Shown one piece after another: positions 10,688-36,299 of a stretch of DNA of 64,000 bases. Numbering within the stretch: position 1 is the stretch's first letter; each line of letters starts with the position of its first letter. This DNA is from Glandiceps talaboti (Eukaryota; Hemichordata; Enteropneusta; Spengelidae), in contig NC_135550.1 of assembly GCF_964340395.1 (NCBI RefSeq), forward strand, positions 8,620,864 to 8,684,863, written 5' to 3'. The position numbers were made by a program, and so were the translations under genes. Under the pieces are notes generated by a model. That model ran no database searches. It was not told the origin of the DNA and saw only the letters and a program-made list of their open reading frames with translations.

Positions 10688-13600
10688 GTTGTTGTTTGTT
10701 GATATGTAATGCGCATGCCCATGATAACAGACTACCTCTATCCATGGAAGTATAACCTATTGTCAATCTTCTGTTCCATTTTAACTGTAAGTTTTATCAA
10801 TTGTCTTTCTTGGCGACAGCGTCACAAATATTTTGTCGGGTATGGTGTTTACAGCGTTCATACCAATGTAAATATACAATGTGTCCGTTCTCTATCTATG
10901 TCAAAGGTAACTATGGCATGAGTTAATATGACAATATTACTGTCACTAAAAGTCGTTTCAAAAAGCTCATTAAACTTTGTCATTTTTATGTGACGCCGAG
11001 GTTGGCCAACAGAGTGTCGATATGTGTGTGGTAGTTCATGGTAGAACGAGCTTAATACATAGATCCCAATCCCCCAACCCCCACGTCTTTGGTTGGTAGT
11101 CATGCCTTGATCCAGGACGCGAATGCACGGACCAAAGACATCCTTCCCTGCTATGACTGTACTATATTTGATGGTATATTGGCAACACTCTGTCTGAAAC
11201 AAAAAGTAAACTGTCTGGAAATCAAATTTGAAAACACATCCGCCTATCATAAACTCAGGGTAAATACAAAGAAACCCACTCTTACGCACGTAAATTTCAA
11301 GGGCTACAAACTTTAAATCAAACCGCGAATCAACTCTCAACTATATTATTTCACTCGTCACAGTTCATACTCAGAAAGATTTACATTGTCACACTTCTGT
11401 TGCACGTCAAAACAGAATTCTCACGAAATTCCGAATCCCCTTTTACCAACTTTGTCCACAGTTACTATTTCTGTACCTGCGTGTTGTGGTTGCGCATGAT
11501 ACGCGATTGACGTATTTCGCCTATTCTTAGCTTCATTAACTGATTTCAATGATAAAAAATTCATACGAAATTACCCATCTTAACCTAGTAAAAAATAATT
11601 AGACTCATTTATTACGACAAAGGGACGTTTGATGACCAGAAGGGTTATTGATAATCTATTCTTTTTAACTGACCATCGCCTGTGGTACAGTCACTGCATG
11701 GAAGTCCTGGGAGTACTGGCATCTAACCGGGAAAGTAATAGTTGTCTTAAAGGACAGGGATTAGATCCAGATACGGTTTCAGCCAATCACGTGTCGAATT
11801 ATCGTTTGGGTTGAGCTCTCGCATCCAGATAGTCCAATTTGTGGTAAGTTTTTTTACATTTAAATTATGGCATGGAAACTAAACCCAATCAATCGTCGAC
11901 AATACAATGGCCACACAAAATACAAAGTATGACAAAATGTTTGGCAGCAAAAGTGGACCGGAGATAGATTGCAAGTTTGTCATGATTTACAGTAAAAAAA
12001 TTGACGATATTTTGCCTGTACTGATATAGACGGATGGATGTACGTACGTACACATGGACGTCCAGAAGAAGTGAGGATGTAAAGCAAGAAGTTTCAACTT
12101 CATGTCCTATGCTAGTTTTTGTTAGTCAATCATTACGTAAGTTAACATAAAGATTCGTCATATGAATATACAAAATCTAGCATTTTAATAATCCAGTCAT
12201 AACCGTGACGTTTGCTTTACAATTTTTTTTCTTCTGGAGTATCATACTAAAACGCTCTGACTGACTTGAAGTCAAGAATAATCAAAGTTATTCGTCTTTG
12301 CTATTTTGAATCATATCATAAAGACACATTTGTGTGTCGTAAGTTGCGTTGAATGGCTTTGCGTTCATGCTGCTCCAAATAGCTACCTTTTAATGTATCA
12401 TGGTAAACAGACATGGGGTAAATTGAAGCGATCAACAGCGACATCAAATTGGGTGATCTTCAATCCAGTCAAAATACGGTTACCGTACCGTGACAAGTAG
12501 GGACATTTTTCCGTTGTCGTTACCAATATCAAGCAATGTAAAGTCAGTTTATCGCAGGTGTTCCAAATTTAAATCATGCATAAGTTAATACTAACTGATG
12601 GCAGAAATAGACACCTCGCCAGACTATCGTGGGGGGGGGGGACACGTGTCAATGATAGGTGTTGGCCATTTTGTATCTGATATAACATATCATGACGTCA
12701 CAAGATTACTTGACAAACAAACAAACAAAAAAACAAAAAAAAACAAAAACTGATAATAAAAAAGGGGTGGACCAAATGATCGATATCGGAGCCCTAGAGA
12801 TGTAGATTTCTAAAGTTTCGTCTTTTTTGTCTATAGCTGAGTGGATTCATTTAATTCCTTATTTCCAATTTTTAAACTTATTAATAAATTCATTTCACGT
12901 GATGTTCACGTTATTTGATATTATTTTACTTTATTGCATATTCATATACATACATATATATTGATATATTTCATTTCATTTATTTCAGTTTAATATGCAA
13001 ATATCTCCACTTTACAGGGTTAATTACCATACCAATAAATCATAAATAATTAACAGTTAACAAGTATGCGTGGTTGGTTGGGATAGTTTAACGCATCGTA
13101 AGTTCAAAAAAGGAATATTTTATCTTCATTTCAGTAGTTGAACATATTTCTATAGTGATGTAAATCAGACCGACAATTTATTAACCTTTTGGCGATGCCC
13201 AGCGGTGGTAAGTTTGTAAGCTAACCGTGTAATCAAATATAATTCATATTTGAAATTAAAGTATACTAAATCGGAAATATATTAAGTTATCACATAGATT
13301 TGGGATCAAGGAATTCGGTTGACACTGTACATTGATAAGATTGGGATTAGTTTCTACTTACCGATACGTAATCATCTGACACTGGACACCCACCCAGTAT
13401 TGGCTGTTGGTATATTTCGATGGCACTTCTTGTCATGAACCCCCCCCCCCCCCCACCATCATCAGGGCCCACCATCATCACTACCAGACAACTTACAAAT
13501 CGGGAAATATTTTTGGAAAATGAGGTAGACCGCCATATTATTATCTAACGCCCTTAACAACAAACTTTGACAATCACGTCAGCCGTGACATGATGAGTGT

Positions 13601-14920
13601 CCACGTGTGTCAAAGTGACACGGTGAAGATAGCCTAACCTCCTACCTACAGTGACATTTAGTTACAGTTGCTATAATTGTCACATGTATCACCAAATCTT
13701 ATCTATAAATACCTTGTACAAGCACTATATACATACTCAAAGTGTCATAGAGTATTTTCATGTTTCCATAATTACATGTTGTGTGACCCTAGAACACTCT
13801 TCGATCAGTGGTCAATTCAAATGGGTTTATTGTACACGCACCGGAATTCACACTTTCCTTTAAAATTAAAACATAATATTTAAATCTTCCAGACAGACAG
13901 ATCGCGATTTTTGTAGTGTCATCTCAAAATACCTGTTCAAGGTGCACTGCAAGATTGGGCTTTACGTTGCCATGACGCTCAATGGCGCCCCGAGACGACT
14001 AACCCATACAGAGAGGAAATTTCCATGATTATTGCACTGTTCTCAGTGATCGTTGCGCAACTAACTCCCTTGTACAATGATAAAAATACAAATAATGATC
14101 TGCGGAGACCGGTAATTCAAATCAAAAGATATTCATTTCTTTCAGACTTTACCGAAAGAAGCGATACTCATTCTCGCTACAGTATTATGCTAATTTGCAG
14201 TTTTAGTTTTTTTTTTTTTTTTGTTTTTTTTGTTTTTTTTTTTGGGGGGGGGTCGATATCGAGACAGAAGTATCAATCGACTGAATTACGTCAATGCCAA
14301 TTTATATTTTGATCACATGATAGTAGAATTAATAACATAATGAATGAGACAGACTATTCACGTGGCACATCAGTGGCGGTCCCAAGAAGTGTATTACGAA
14401 GACCTACTGCTAGGAGAGCGTCACCAACTCCAATAATTCGTTAATGTTGTCGCTGTTTTGTCGTCTTCAAATACCTTCAAGCAAAACTGATTTAGGAAGT
14501 TTTTCGGCGTGTCTGTGTTGCAAACACTATGTTACAGACCATTATTGATTGGTGACGTGTGGAATGAGGACTTCCTAGTATTCTCCAAACTTCTAGATCT
14601 CTGCTCACGTGAGTTCAAAGAGTATAGGAGTAAGATATTTCCGTAAGTTTGAATAGTGGAGTCGCGTTACACACCATGGCAGTTCAGCTAATTCCATGCG
14701 ACTGGAGATTGATATCGAAAGTACACACATTTTTTGCCGATAAGTACAGCTGTAATTCCTGCATATGTAATACATGTAAACTACTAATTTGTGACATTTT
14801 TCATAGCACTCGCACATCTCTTTTGTAGATTTTTCTCACGTATGTAAATCGTCCAATTATAAGCTTATATGCTAAAATAATTTTTAATTTTTATGAGAAT
14901 GGTCGTATTAGCATTTTAAA

Positions 14921-15056
14921 ACCACCACCACCACCACCACCACCTCCTCCTCCTCCTCCTCCTCCTCCTCCTCCTCCTCATCATCATCATCACCGCCACC
15001 ATCACCGCCACCACCACCACCACCACCACCACCACCACCACCACCACCACCATCAC

Positions 15057-15091
<35 letters not shown>

Positions 15092-15100
15092 CCATCCCAC
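14921..15100. repeat. (CCA/CCT/CAT)n trinucleotide array
   Basis: About 180 bp of CCA, CCT, CAT and CAC triplets. The apparent acidic/glycine/valine reading frames on the minus strand are repeat artefacts. Confidence 0.97.
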
Positions 15101-16634
15101 CATTTGTTAGTCATTCGTCATGGAGAGCATACACGAGAATCTAACCGCGTTAAGATATATGTATAGAATAACATCAGGTGCACTCAACGAAGCTGTTCTT
15201 GCAAAAAACTGTTCTCATGCAAATTTTCAGTGGGCGGGCAATTTATTTTTCGATTGGTAGCGGGAGGGAAGCAAACGAGGAAGAATTGCGACAGGGAAGT
15301 CCTGATTTTGATATAGTGGGAGGGGAAAATGGAATTGTGTGTGTGTGTGTGGGGGGGGGAGGACGGAGTGCGCACATTCTGTACGTCAAAAGGAATGTTG
15401 ATAGTGGAAAGCACAAACGTGGGAAGTGGGGAAATCACAATATTCACAATATTGGGTGGACTGACGGGCAGGTTGAAAACCAGTACAGTGGGAGGGAGGG
15501 AGGCTGGCTATCCTTTACCACCAGTGGTAAGGCACATAAGAACAGATAAAATTAAACACTCTCTCCACAATTATTTTTGGGGCAATTCTATCTATAAAAT
15601 AAATAAATTTTATAATTAATGAAAACTACAAATTTGCCCGTTGCCTTCACCAATAGCATGGTGTGAAGATGGGCGGGTGGGTGGGTGGGCGGGTTGGGAG
15701 AGTTTCAATAAATGGGCAAAAGGAAGAAAATATAATAAAACCTCTTAGACCTTGTAAATCAGGTGATTTTATCACACGTTTACACTAAGTTACCTGAGTA
15801 GGCGTACACCACCACCAGCACTAATCACTCGAGGTTCAACAAATTTATTGATTATTCTACTATATCCACCCTTATCAGTGAACAAACGAGGCATTTCTAT
15901 GTTGCGGGGACACCTATACGTACCGAAGGTTACTGTGTGAAGGGACACGCCAGGGAGATAGCAAGTTATCCGGCGTACGTACATAAACTACTAAAGCTGT
16001 ATAGTCTGTGACCGCAAGAGTCAACGAGGAATGGACTCCCTGTACATGTTTACAAATATTATTCAGTAGAATTGTCGTTAACTAATCTTTCGGGTTAACA
16101 TTTATAATAAATCTTGACTAGGAGTTTAACAAACTTGGGTAACGAAATTAAAAGGTGATTCTAAACGTTCACGACCCCATATTTCTATTTCCTGAGCCAA
16201 GCCAATCACTTATTTGTAATTCCCTTGGTAAGCTAGTTTTCGACAAAACCTAGACATGCTTGTTGTCATTGGCGTAAACCACAGCCTCCATTACGGCACT
16301 GTTCAAGACGCTAGACAAGATGTCGCTGAAGAAATATATCAGCTCTGGTTTGAGAGAATGGCTTGTGAGTTGTGGATATACGAAACCATGAAAACATTGT
16401 CAATAGCGGGGATTGAGAAAACAAACCAGTCTGCGAGTTTTGCTGTAATGATTACTTATCGCGACTAGTAATTATGCTGACGTCATATCTAATTAGAATG
16501 TTACCACGTGGTTTTCCAAATGTATGTTTTATTTTGGGTTGACAGTAACCTTCAAATCAACAAGTTGTTGACCTATCACCTGGGTGATGCGATAGTCTGA
16601 ATAATGTGAACAACGCCACCGTTTTGTTAATAAT

Positions 16635-16790
16635 GTTATAATAATGTTGGTTTCTTATATAGCGCTTTCCCACTCCGTGCTCAAAGCGCTTTACAATTAT
16701 TACCCCTGGCTCGGATCAGAATGGCACAACGGCCCTTTAGTCTTCCTCGACCTCCAGGGGAGCATACATTACTCAAAAACTGTATCACCA
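16635..16790. repeat. dispersed repeat fragment
   Basis: The stretch tttcttatatagcgctttcc, then gctcaaagcgctttacaatt, has the look of a high-copy dispersed repeat that recurs in many animal genomes. It is non-coding. Confidence 0.45.
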
Positions 16791-17127
16791 ATCACTGTAA
16801 AAATTAAATTTGCTGTACGTAGACACTTGGGGTGAATGAATATGCGGGCCGAAATCACCAACAGATATCTAATAAACATGTGCGCAGAAATACAGTGAGG
16901 TGGGGGTGGGGGTTTACTACTGCTGTCACTGCGTTCTGAAGAAGGAACATAAACACAAAATCATACTTATGTCATCATGTAATCTGCATTGCAATGTCTC
17001 TTACAGTCTAATCTAGTTCAGTTGTTTCTATCCACGTCTGCCTAATGTGAAGGGTTTTCTAGTGTGATTTCCAAAGCTGTCATAACTTGTTTGACTGTAT
17101 TTTCTTTTCTTTTCTTTTTCATTTCAG

Positions 17128-28706
<11,579 letters not shown>

Positions 28707-28744
28707 TTGTTTTTTTCCTCAAGTGACGGTGTACTAAACACTTA

Positions 28745-28957
28745 CCTAATAAGGTAATAAAGATGACTCCTATTACGGTAACAACAAAGATGGCTCCTAA
28801 TAAGGAGACAACAAAAAATGGCTCCTAATAAGGTAACAACAAAAGATGGCTCCTAATAAGGAGACAACAAAAAATGGCTCCGAATAAGGTAACAACAAAA
28901 AATGGCTCCTAATAAGGTAACAACAAACGATGGCTTCTAATAAGGTGACACAAAGAT
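28745..28957 (+). repeat. ~29-bp tandem repeat just after gene A stop codon
   Basis: Seven or so units of about 29 bp built from taataaggtaacaacaaa and gatggctcc begin about 40 bases after the stop codon of SLC5 gene A. They fall in its 3' untranslated region if the distal AATAAA at 29625 is used. The proximal AATAAA at 28756 lies inside the first unit. Confidence 0.9.
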
Positions 28958-29819
28958 CGCTGTCAGTCGTCGAAATATTGGAAATCTCTATTATTTTAGT
29001 GCACTGTTGATTGATGAAATTAACTTTTGTTAAGAATTCTAAATAGTAGTAAACTAAACTATTCGAACAAATTAATGAAGGGACTAAATGGAAGTTATAA
29101 TTGCAAATTTTCATGTTTTCTTTGTTCGATGTCTGATACCCTGTGTGACGATGAGTTTGAATTTGTAGATTTAATATGACATTATGCTATTTCCAATGTC
29201 AATTGCAGTCTTTTGAATTGAAAGTTTAAAAGACGTCCAGATAGACATTCAACCGGTTTGTTATTTATAATATGTAAATACGAAATTCAACTGACCAATT
29301 AATGGTAATATTTTCATTTGTACCTATTTCATCTGACCAATCAAATAATAATGCAAAAAATTATAATATCATTCGGTCCGGTAGAAATAATTTCTTGAAA
29401 AGTTTGATAAAAAATAGCGTGTAAAGCATGCATTGTGTGGTTCACGTATGAAGTGTCTTCTTTCTTTTTTTACTTCTGGCATCTCCACCTTCCCTCAAAA
29501 AGACACTCCCGACTGTAGTTAACACAACTGTTGATATTACTGTCACGTGATTATAGACAGCTGCCTGTGTATACGTGCGAAATCCTGCAATTGTGGTCAA
29601 TGTTAATTTGTGTTTGAATAGATCAATAAAGTAATAAGCATACATACATAATTTTATAATTGTTGGCTGAGGTCTTCTATGTACCACAGTTAGTGTATGC
29701 TACTCAGGAATGTCGTCGATTACTTAATATAATTTAAATCTTATCATAATTTATTACATCGCGGTTTAGTTCGCCATTACGTTTGTACACACCTTGATGC
29801 TTATTTACACTAGAAAACA

Positions 29820-30520
<701 letters not shown>

Positions 30521-30584
30521 ATGTTAGTAAGCGAGGCTTACAATGTGAGCGCGATAAAGGAACACATTTACGCTGTTAACCGTG

Positions 30585-30589
<5 letters not shown>

Positions 30590-30669
<80 letters not shown>
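30590..30669. repeat. (TG)n microsatellite
   Basis: About 80 bp of TG. Confidence 0.97.
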
Positions 30670-30729
30670 ACCGATTCTAATGAAACTTGCTACACACCTT
30701 CCATATGGCAATGGAAAGAAGTGATTAGA

Positions 30730-31335
30730 TTATGGTAAATTAATTAGTCATTTGCATAATTGTTTGTTTTTAGTAAATAGGCTATAGGTTAATTTGGTAG
30801 GCATTAACCATAACAAACCGCATATGTCCTATAAAGTGTGTTGTTGTAGCTTATAGTTGTAATGAGTAATTTGCATAATTAATGACTTTCAGTAATTAAA
30901 CTGTATCTAAAGAATACACACTTTTCGCAACAACACCTACCATTACAAAGCATGCATGTCTCATAAAGCCAGTTGGCATAGTTTTTACTTTAATGAGTAA
31001 TTAATTAGCATATTAATGATTTGCAGTAATTAAGCCATATATAAAGAATACATACTTCAAATTCCATAAAATTTGGTGCATACATCAACCATAATAAGCA
31101 CACATATCCAATAAAGCCTGCTGGTATAATTGTTTGTTTTAATGAGTAATTTGCATGAATGACGATGTTTGATTACTAGGTGATATATTAAGAATGGAAG
31201 CTTCAAATTTAATATAATTTGGTACGTACATCAACCATAACAATGCACACTTGTTCTATGAAGGTTGTTGATGTAGCATTTAGTTTTAACAAGAAATTTG
31301 CATAGTTAATGATCTTCAGTAATTAAGCTAAATCT
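30730..31335. repeat. diverged ~140-bp tandem repeat, about 4-5 units
   Basis: The phrase taatgagtaatttgcataat and variants recur near 30735, 30857, 30993, 31140 and 31290, each followed by cagtaattaa and later by ccataa..gcacac. A single diverged unit of the same repeat lies at about 56545-56645. Confidence 0.8.
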
Positions 31336-33086
31336 TGTAGGGGGGGGGGGCATTCAAAAAATACTTCTCCCATACTTTTTCCAGTTCTCTCCCTACTTTG
31401 AAACTTACTGAAAGCCCTAGTTTTGCAATTATATTAACTCCATTTCTAATACAGTAACTGTACTTTATAATTAGCTGAATTAATCTATACTGGTAATAGT
31501 TCACCCAATCTAAGAGATATCCTAGAACATTCGGTTACTAAACAATGAATATTTTGCATGTCCATGAACAGATAATCATACTTCTCATAGGGTTCGAGCT
31601 TTATACAAGTGAAGCAATGGATTTGGGATAGCAATTTACCAGATACACTTAAAATTACTGTAAATGTAACAAGGAAAATTAACTATGCAGTGTGCTGTAT
31701 TGTGCTTTAAGAATCTAGAGTGTCTTTTGCATGAACAAGAGGAATGTTTCTTGTCAACAAATGTCGAAGGGGGGGGGGGAGGGGTCAGCGTGTTTGTTTA
31801 TTTGTCAGATGGGGGATTGGATTGTTTTGTGGATGAATCGCAGGGAGGGGGTCACTATTTTTAAGTACAAACCGAACAAGAAGTCACCGGCCCACCCCCG
31901 GCCGTAAAAACTGATCTCTCCCTTAGTTACTGCAATGTTAAATAAAAAGAAAAACAATTACTGAAAGTCTGAATTGAAAACGTTCACATTATTATATATG
32001 TATTTTAAAATAGCAAAGTTCGAAAATGTGCCAACGTGTACAACTTAGGGAGCCTTCAGTATTTACAGGGGAGGGATCAGGGGTCGGGGGTCACATTTTT
32101 GCAAATCTGTTCTTGGGGAAGGGTCATATTTTGCATTATAATGTTTGGGGGGGGGGAGGGTCACATTTAATTTGTAGTTTTTGACCAAATTGAAGATTCA
32201 ATGATTGTCAATTTGTTTTGGGTGTTTTGAGATGTAAAAGTGAGATGATTACTCAACATTTATTTTTACGATTACTTTACATGCCAAAGTACAAATACAT
32301 ATATTGTAAGAAAATTGTTTAATAAAACGATGCATTTATTGAGCGTACCAGCTCACATTATCACTCAACCTGTTCGCGAATGTTGTTGTTAAAATCCCTA
32401 CATATCATTAACAGCTATAGTAACCGGTGCCAAGTTTATCACTCTTTTATTGAAGAAACACATGTATAAGCTTTCAAATCTGTACTGCACATTGACATTC
32501 TCCATCTTCGTTGCAAAATTAAACTCTGCATCAACAATAAACAAATAAATATCATTAAATAGAACAATAAATATAAATTATTTCTGCAACATAATATGAA
32601 TCTCATACTGTCATAACTCTATATTACTATTTGTCACTTTATATGTACAAATATTGCTTTCTAATACAGTCAAAATCATTTAATTTGTATGTATACATAT
32701 AATGGGAATATTGATTAATGTTCAGTATATGCAATTGTCATGGGGAGAGTCATGTTGTACAAAATGGGACAAAAGGAGAATCATGGGGGAGGGTTAACAG
32801 ACCATGTCATATCACCCCTGTTACGAACAGAGCTATTTTTTCTTTCAACTGTTTGAGTGTCCCTGCTCATCATACGCTACGATCAAATTATTGTAATTTA
32901 GGTGATTTCAAAATGTAAATGCACTCATTATGTTACATATATCCTTGGGTGGCATGAGTCTGATACGTAGAGGTACTTTTATTTTTATTTAATAACTTTT
33001 ATTCTATATAAAAATCATGTAGATTACCGATGTAGCAGACGGCAAAAGCTTACTTCCGATTTTCCGTCGAGCTCAGAGCTCCGAAC
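31336..33086. other. gene-poor stretch
   Basis: AT-rich unique sequence with several G homopolymers (for example 31339, 31769, 32150). No supported coding region or RNA gene. Confidence 0.6.
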
Positions 33087-33089
33087 TTA

Positions 33090-34332
33090 GGGAGTGTACA
33101 TTTTTAACTTAACAGTTTTAACAAATGTATTTTTGGGTGGCCCTTCTACTAAAAAATATATAAATTACCTCCCCCCTCCCCCCGAAGATTTCTTGTATTT
33201 TTTGCATGCCCCCCCCCCCATACTGATGAATCACATAATACAGCTGTAAATAACAATATATGCGGTAATAATGGCAACATACAATGTATTTAACATAGTG
33301 GCTCCCCATCTGACACCTCAGTAGTCCTAAATTCCTGTGTTGACACCACAATAGTTTCATGAGTAAAGGTCAATGCAAAGGTTAATGAAACAGTACATAT
33401 ATTTAAAAAAAAAGCAACAACTGAAATTTCAACAAACTCCAACTGACAAATTAGGTATAACACAACACTATGTATACATGTAAACAATAATTGATTTGTA
33501 AAAATGACAATATCATCACAGACTGAATGCAAAAAACTGACTGAATGGCATCAATTCAGTACATGTACACTATTATAATACTGACTTTAATCTTGATATT
33601 GGCAAAAAGCTCACTCCTGTGATTGACTCATACAAATCTTAATAGATGTTTACATACTGGATTGTGAATCAGGGTACTATAGCTAGCAGCAAATTATGTC
33701 GGTCAGCAGTTGCTGTAAATATGTAAAAGTGCTTGAGTTGTGAGTAGTATGTGTGTACATTGTTTTGATTGCTCATAAAATCTATGAAACAAAACAACAG
33801 CAAAAGTGAAAGAGTTGGATAAATATCTCGATGAGCATAAATTACCAAAACAGAGAAAATTAAAAAGAGAAAAATTAGACATAATACCCACTCATATAGT
33901 ATGAACACCAGAATTTAGATCTAGAAAACTGACTGCAAATGGAATTAAAGCTAATATCATGGGTATGAGTGAAACATATAGTAGTGACTCTGAGACTGAA
34001 AGTGACTCTTCTGTAATTCGTGTTCTAGGCAGTGATGGAGACAATTATGATACTGATAGCTCAGAAAATTCATGTACTGATTCATTGTGATGAAACAAGT
34101 ATTGCACATCCTCGTGGACAAGTCACTTTGAGAAGTGGCAGAATCGCAGGTCGCTTTATGTTGCATTAAATAATCGTGGGGTTTTTCCATGACCCCCCCC
34201 CCCCTCCCCTAAAAAATTGTGAAATTTTTGTTTAGCGCCCCCCTTTTTTTCCTGAGAAAAATTTATGCCCCCCCCCCCCCCCCCCGAAATTCCTCGGGGG
34301 GGGGGGGGCGGAAGTTAAAAACGTACACTCCC
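33090..34332. mobile_element. Harbinger-like non-autonomous DNA transposon, 1243 bp
   Basis: Both ends carry the inverted repeat GGGAGTGTAC, then TTTTTAACTT. They match over about 21 bases with one difference and are flanked on both sides by the trinucleotide TTA (33087-33089 and 34333-34335). A 3-bp TTA/TAA duplication is the target-site signature of PIF/Harbinger elements. The interior has no transposase. A small acidic serine-rich frame lies near 33957-34090 on the plus strand. C- and G-homopolymer stretches lie just inside each end. Confidence 0.75.
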
Positions 34333-34651
34333 TTACACATCCCGATCAAATATGATTAAAATGACTAAACAAAAATCGCATTCAGACAAAGGTTTCTACA
34401 AACTAAATTTGATATTACATGTATATCGCAAGGTTACAATCGATAATTATGGTTGAGAAACCACAGCACGCTGTGTGTATGTGAGCTTGACCTCGCAACA
34501 GGGTCACGCGATTACGTATTTGCGTAGACGTCGGACACCATTTTTTAATACGCGATGAAGAATAAAGTGCGATGAAACGATGCAGTATTCGTAAAATTCG
34601 ATTCAAAATTGTAGAGAAAATATGTGGAAATACTTAATTATGTGATAAATA

Positions 34652-34799
34652 TATAATTCCACGAAATCAATGTTAGTTTTATGTCATAATACTCCTCGTA
34701 TGATTCCATTGACTACAAATTCTCGCCTACCGGCTCGAATTTTATTAGTCCGCGTAATCATACATGACGTAAAACTAACATTGATTTCGTGGGATTATA
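34652..34799. mobile_element. short fold-back element, same family as 43173-43834
   Basis: The left end tataattccacgaaatcaat and the right end, ending attgatttcgtgggattata, are reverse complements. The inner text (tagttttatgtcataatact and ctacaaattctcgcc) also matches the larger copy in gene B. About 100 bp upstream (34545-34650) correspond, in reverse, to an interior part of the larger copy. Confidence 0.8.
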
Positions 34800-34894
34800 T
34801 TGAACAATAGTATGATATGATAGGTGTCCCTTGTAAATAACGTGTTTTTTTTAGTTTTAGTTTGTGTTTATGATTTTTTTGTGCTTATGCGTGT

Positions 34895-34931
34895 GTTTAT
34901 GTTTGTTTGTTTGTTTGTTTGTTTGTTTGTT

Positions 34932-34969
<38 letters not shown>

Positions 34970-34972
34970 TGT
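34895..34972. repeat. (TTTG)n and (TG)n microsatellite
   Basis: Consecutive TTTG and TG runs. Confidence 0.95.
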
Positions 34973-35188
34973 TTGCGTTTATGCTTATTTATTTATTTTT
35001 TCGTTGATTATTGGTTGTTTGTAGGGTGACTTAAATAGAAAATATATGTTAACTTCTGGACTGCCACACATAAATGTGTAGTCTTTTATTTCTTTCATTT
35101 CTAGGTTGGTTACTGGTAGTACAAGGAGTTCCTTTTTGGACGATAACAAAGATTGTGAAAAACCGTGCGCCATTTGCAATTGGACACA

Positions 35189-36231
35189 ATGAGAAGCTAC
35201 AAATATAAACTATTAGGAATATCTATTTTATTATTGGGTGGGTGTGGATTTGTCATGTTCAGTCACGAATTGACTTCTTTTGGCCGTGCAAGTGAAATGA
35301 CACAGATAGATGTTCATCATGAGTTGACCTCGAAAAATCGTACAAGTAAACTACCACAGATAGCTGATGATGTGAAAAAGATGTACACCTCGAATGTGAC
35401 GTCACAAGTTACTGTTAATACTGGTAACTACACCAATGTAACTACGAAAGCTAAATCAATCTACAACCGACATGGGTTCGTAAACATTCAATTCCTTAAT
35501 CTAGGATTTCTCAATATAACAAAGAGTTGGATATGTAATGTTGAGCGTCTTGGAATACTTTCATCGACTCTGTTCATAGTAAATGATATTGAAACTCATC
35601 AGCAACTAACAAGTTGGTATCCACAACTAAACATAGTTCTTGAATCGTTCGGTACGGCTGATTCTATGAAGCATGGACAAGCCCAATACTACAGACATGG
35701 ATTGTTCCGAGCTAAAGTTGTCAATGAACTCCTGAAAAGTGGAATGTCGGTTTTTAAGACCGAGGCTGATGCTGTATGGTTTGGCAACCCCGTCGACTAT
35801 TTTCAGCGTTACAGTAATACCGACTTGATCGTGATGCATGATAAGTGTTCCAACATGAAACCTTCGAAACTATTAAACGGGGGCTTTCTTTACCTGAATG
35901 CAACATCAGAGACAAAGGTTGTTTGGAATGAACTGACGAAAACACTCGAAGAAGCACTGGCTAATTACGTCGAATACGTTGGAGAAAAGAATATTGAACC
36001 AAACACCCAGTACACGTGCAATGGTTACCAATCGAACATTACGTTAGCGGGGTTTGGTACAAGGATACAGCTGTTCAGAACCAAACTCACCCTGTAGTAA
36101 TTCTGAATAATTACATCACTGGAAACGATAAAAAGGAAGAACGTGCAAAGCAATGGGGTCACTGGTTTTTATCAGATGATGATACGTGTATCCCAGACCT
36201 AATAGAGACTAATCGTAACGTAAAGAAATAA
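35189..36231 (+). CDS. nucleotide-diphospho-sugar transferase, type II membrane protein, one apparent frameshift
   Basis: ATG at 35189. The N terminus (MRSYKYKLLGISILLLGGCGFVMF) is a Golgi-type signal anchor, followed by a stem with several N-glycosylation sites and a catalytic domain. TEADAVWFGNPVDYF corresponds to the DxDxVWL.P..YF donor-binding core of the nucleotide-diphospho-sugar transferase family, and GGFLYLNAT to its NGGF motif. The family's C-terminal block (LPIEHYVSG, VVILNNYITGNDKK, KQWGHWF) is present, but in another frame from about 36010 to 36231. A one- or two-base shift near 36010-36025 therefore breaks the gene, or is a sequence error. The main frame alone would run to a stop at 36097. 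The coding sequence has no introns. A good 3' splice site at about 35104 suggests an upstream non-coding exon. The sugar transferred is unknown. Confidence 0.75.
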
Positions 36232-36299
36232 AAAGGAAATCGGGACGATGTAAATACGTACGTGTTTACTTCTCAGTTCAATTCCATGAGTTATAAATA

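Larger units (their letters stand above)
10688..17127. other. gene-poor stretch
   Basis: No coding region with recognisable family features on either strand. Contents are AT-rich unique sequence, short C, G, T and A homopolymers (for example near 12634, 13440, 14210), and the two repeats listed separately. It contains the 5' flanks of both the acyltransferase gene and the first SLC5 gene. The 160-codon frame at 10858-11340 (minus) has no recognisable motif and I do not call it. Confidence 0.6.

Noticed and set aside
10858-11340. 160-codon open frame on the minus strand upstream of the acyltransferase gene
   Set aside because: No family motif, no splice or start context, and overlapping frames of similar quality. 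Probably chance.
14908-15114. Acidic/glycine-rich frame
   Set aside because: Translation of a trinucleotide microsatellite, as are the frames at 17295-17663 and 44920-45111.
33957-34190. Histidine-rich 77-codon minus-strand frame
   Set aside because: Lies inside the Harbinger-like element opposite the acidic plus-strand frame, with no motif.
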